From an uncultured bacterium (GTDB lineage: Bacteria > Patescibacteriota > Minisyncoccia > Phycocordibacterales > CAIJYI01), in assembly GCA_903824855.1 (NCBI GenBank), contig CAIJYI010000004.1, forward strand, positions 1 through 41,151: a DNA stretch of 41,151 nucleotides. The letters run 5' to 3'. Shown one piece after another: positions 40,625-41,151 of this stretch. The notes beneath the pieces were generated by a model. The model ran no database searches. It had not been told where the DNA came from and was given only the letters and a program-made list of their open reading frames with translations. How positions within the stretch are numbered: position 1 is the first letter of the stretch; each line of letters begins with the position of its first letter. A program made the position numbers and the translations under genes.

Positions 40625-41151
40625 ATGAAAAATATATTCACCATCGCAAAAAATACGTTTAAGGAAAGTATTCGTGACAAAATTTTTTATACTATCGGAT
40701 TTTTTGCCGTTATTTTTGCCGTTATTCTTTTTTTCATTAGCACCGCCTCTCTCGGAGAAGAATCCCATGTTTTGCGTTCTCTTGGGCTTGGAGGGGTATA
40801 TGTTTTCGGAATCATACTTACCATATTATTAAGCTCTTCCCTTCTTTCGAAAGAATTTGAAAAAAAGACCATATATTTTATATTTTCGAGACCGGTTACT
40901 TCTGTTGAAATGATATTTGGAAAATTTTTGGGCTTATTTTTCACACTTACTTGCGCAATAACCTTATTTTCCGGGGTTTATTTTCTTATGGTTTATCTGG
41001 GAGCTAATGTTTTTGATGCTTCCGCGCTTCTTGCTTTTATTCTTCAGCTTTGTGAAATGTCCATTTTTGTGGCGCTCACCATTTTCTTCTCCTCATTCGC
41101 GAGACCTTCCCTCTCTGTTGTCGCGACCGTAACGCTCCTCTATCTTGGCCA
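40625..41151 (+). CDS. ABC-2 type exporter permease (partial, runs off the end)
   Basis: The first 175 residues of a membrane permease: MKNIFTIAKNTFKESIRDKIFY, then helices at about 20-40, 55-75, 105-125 and 145-165, with the stretch FEKKTIYFIFSRPVTS between helices that is typical of ABC-2 permeases of the NosY type. It pairs with the ATPase at 39859. The gene is cut by the window end. Confidence 0.85.
   Translation, partial: MKNIFTIAKNTFKESIRDKIFYTIGFFAVIFAVILFFISTASLGEESHVLRSLGLGGVYVFGIILTILLSSSLLSKEFEKKTIYFIFSRPVTSVEMIFGKFLGLFFTLTCAITLFSGVYFLMVYLGANVFDASALLAFILQLCEMSIFVALTIFFSSFARPSLSVVATVTLLYLG

Overview
The window looks like a chromosomal segment of an uncultivated candidate-phyla-radiation bacterium (Patescibacteria, most likely a Parcubacteria-type lineage). 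The reasons are its low GC content, short gene spacers, the mix of type IV pilus genes (pilM/N/O, pilD, a prepilin), FtsEX, a compact release factor 2, a free-standing MetRS-type tRNA-binding domain, gatCA, and a cytoplasmic-type [NiFe] hydrogenase with an adjacent DUF6390-like gene. No rRNA, CRISPR array, prophage or insertion sequence was seen. The taxonomic placement is inference from gene content.

Layout: 1-475 is a gene-free stretch of hairpins and repeat-like DNA. 476-3614 (minus) is a sensory operon: MASE1 histidine kinase, receiver-only regulator, tandem-PAS protein. 3793-7310 holds a lipoprotein zinc aminopeptidase, alanine dehydrogenase, a small membrane protein and a 51-residue protein. 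7359-9954 (minus) carries ftsX, ftsE and a short prfB. 10023-12003 has an M48-like membrane protease, two tRNA-Thr genes and a GGDEF protein. 12156-14483 has a TerC/DUF475 membrane protein and an L,D-transpeptidase fused to an apparently dead D,D-carboxypeptidase domain. 14586-15328 has tRNA-Val, tRNA-Arg and an HNH-like protein. 15466-18886 (minus) has pilM/N/O plus one more pilus-operon gene, a tRNA-binding protein and ruvX. 19103-20506 has a glycerophosphodiesterase, tRNA-Ser with a duplicated tail, and a small basic protein.

20581-25071 (plus) is a znuACB-type metal transporter followed by a short-chain dehydrogenase, a DUF6390-like protein and a hydrogenase maturation protease. It faces the hydrogenase operon at 28012-30973 (minus), where a HExxH protein is encoded between the small and large subunit genes. 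Between them lie two small proteins, a DUF3326-like protein and a prepilin. 31015-34374 has a membrane-anchored small protein, an APC permease with a cytoplasmic stress-protein-like tail, and a 47-residue membrane protein. 34441-36750 is gatC-gatA plus a HEPN-like membrane protein. The end carries ligA, pilD and the start of an ABC-2 exporter.

Three whole-window patterns stand out. (1) Many genes have a -10 box (often TGn-extended) only 5-8 bases before the start codon, with no ribosome binding site, which implies leaderless transcripts. A second set has TTGACA-type promoters and strong AGGAGG-type sites. (2) All 47 complete genes called here stop at TAA (38) or TAG (9) and none at TGA, while the release factor that reads UGA has most of domain 1 missing. 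(3) tRNA-Val and tRNA-Ser are each followed by a terminator, an inverted copy of their own T-arm, a short spacer and a direct copy of their 3' end. A third, tRNA-less structure at 231-431 looks related.
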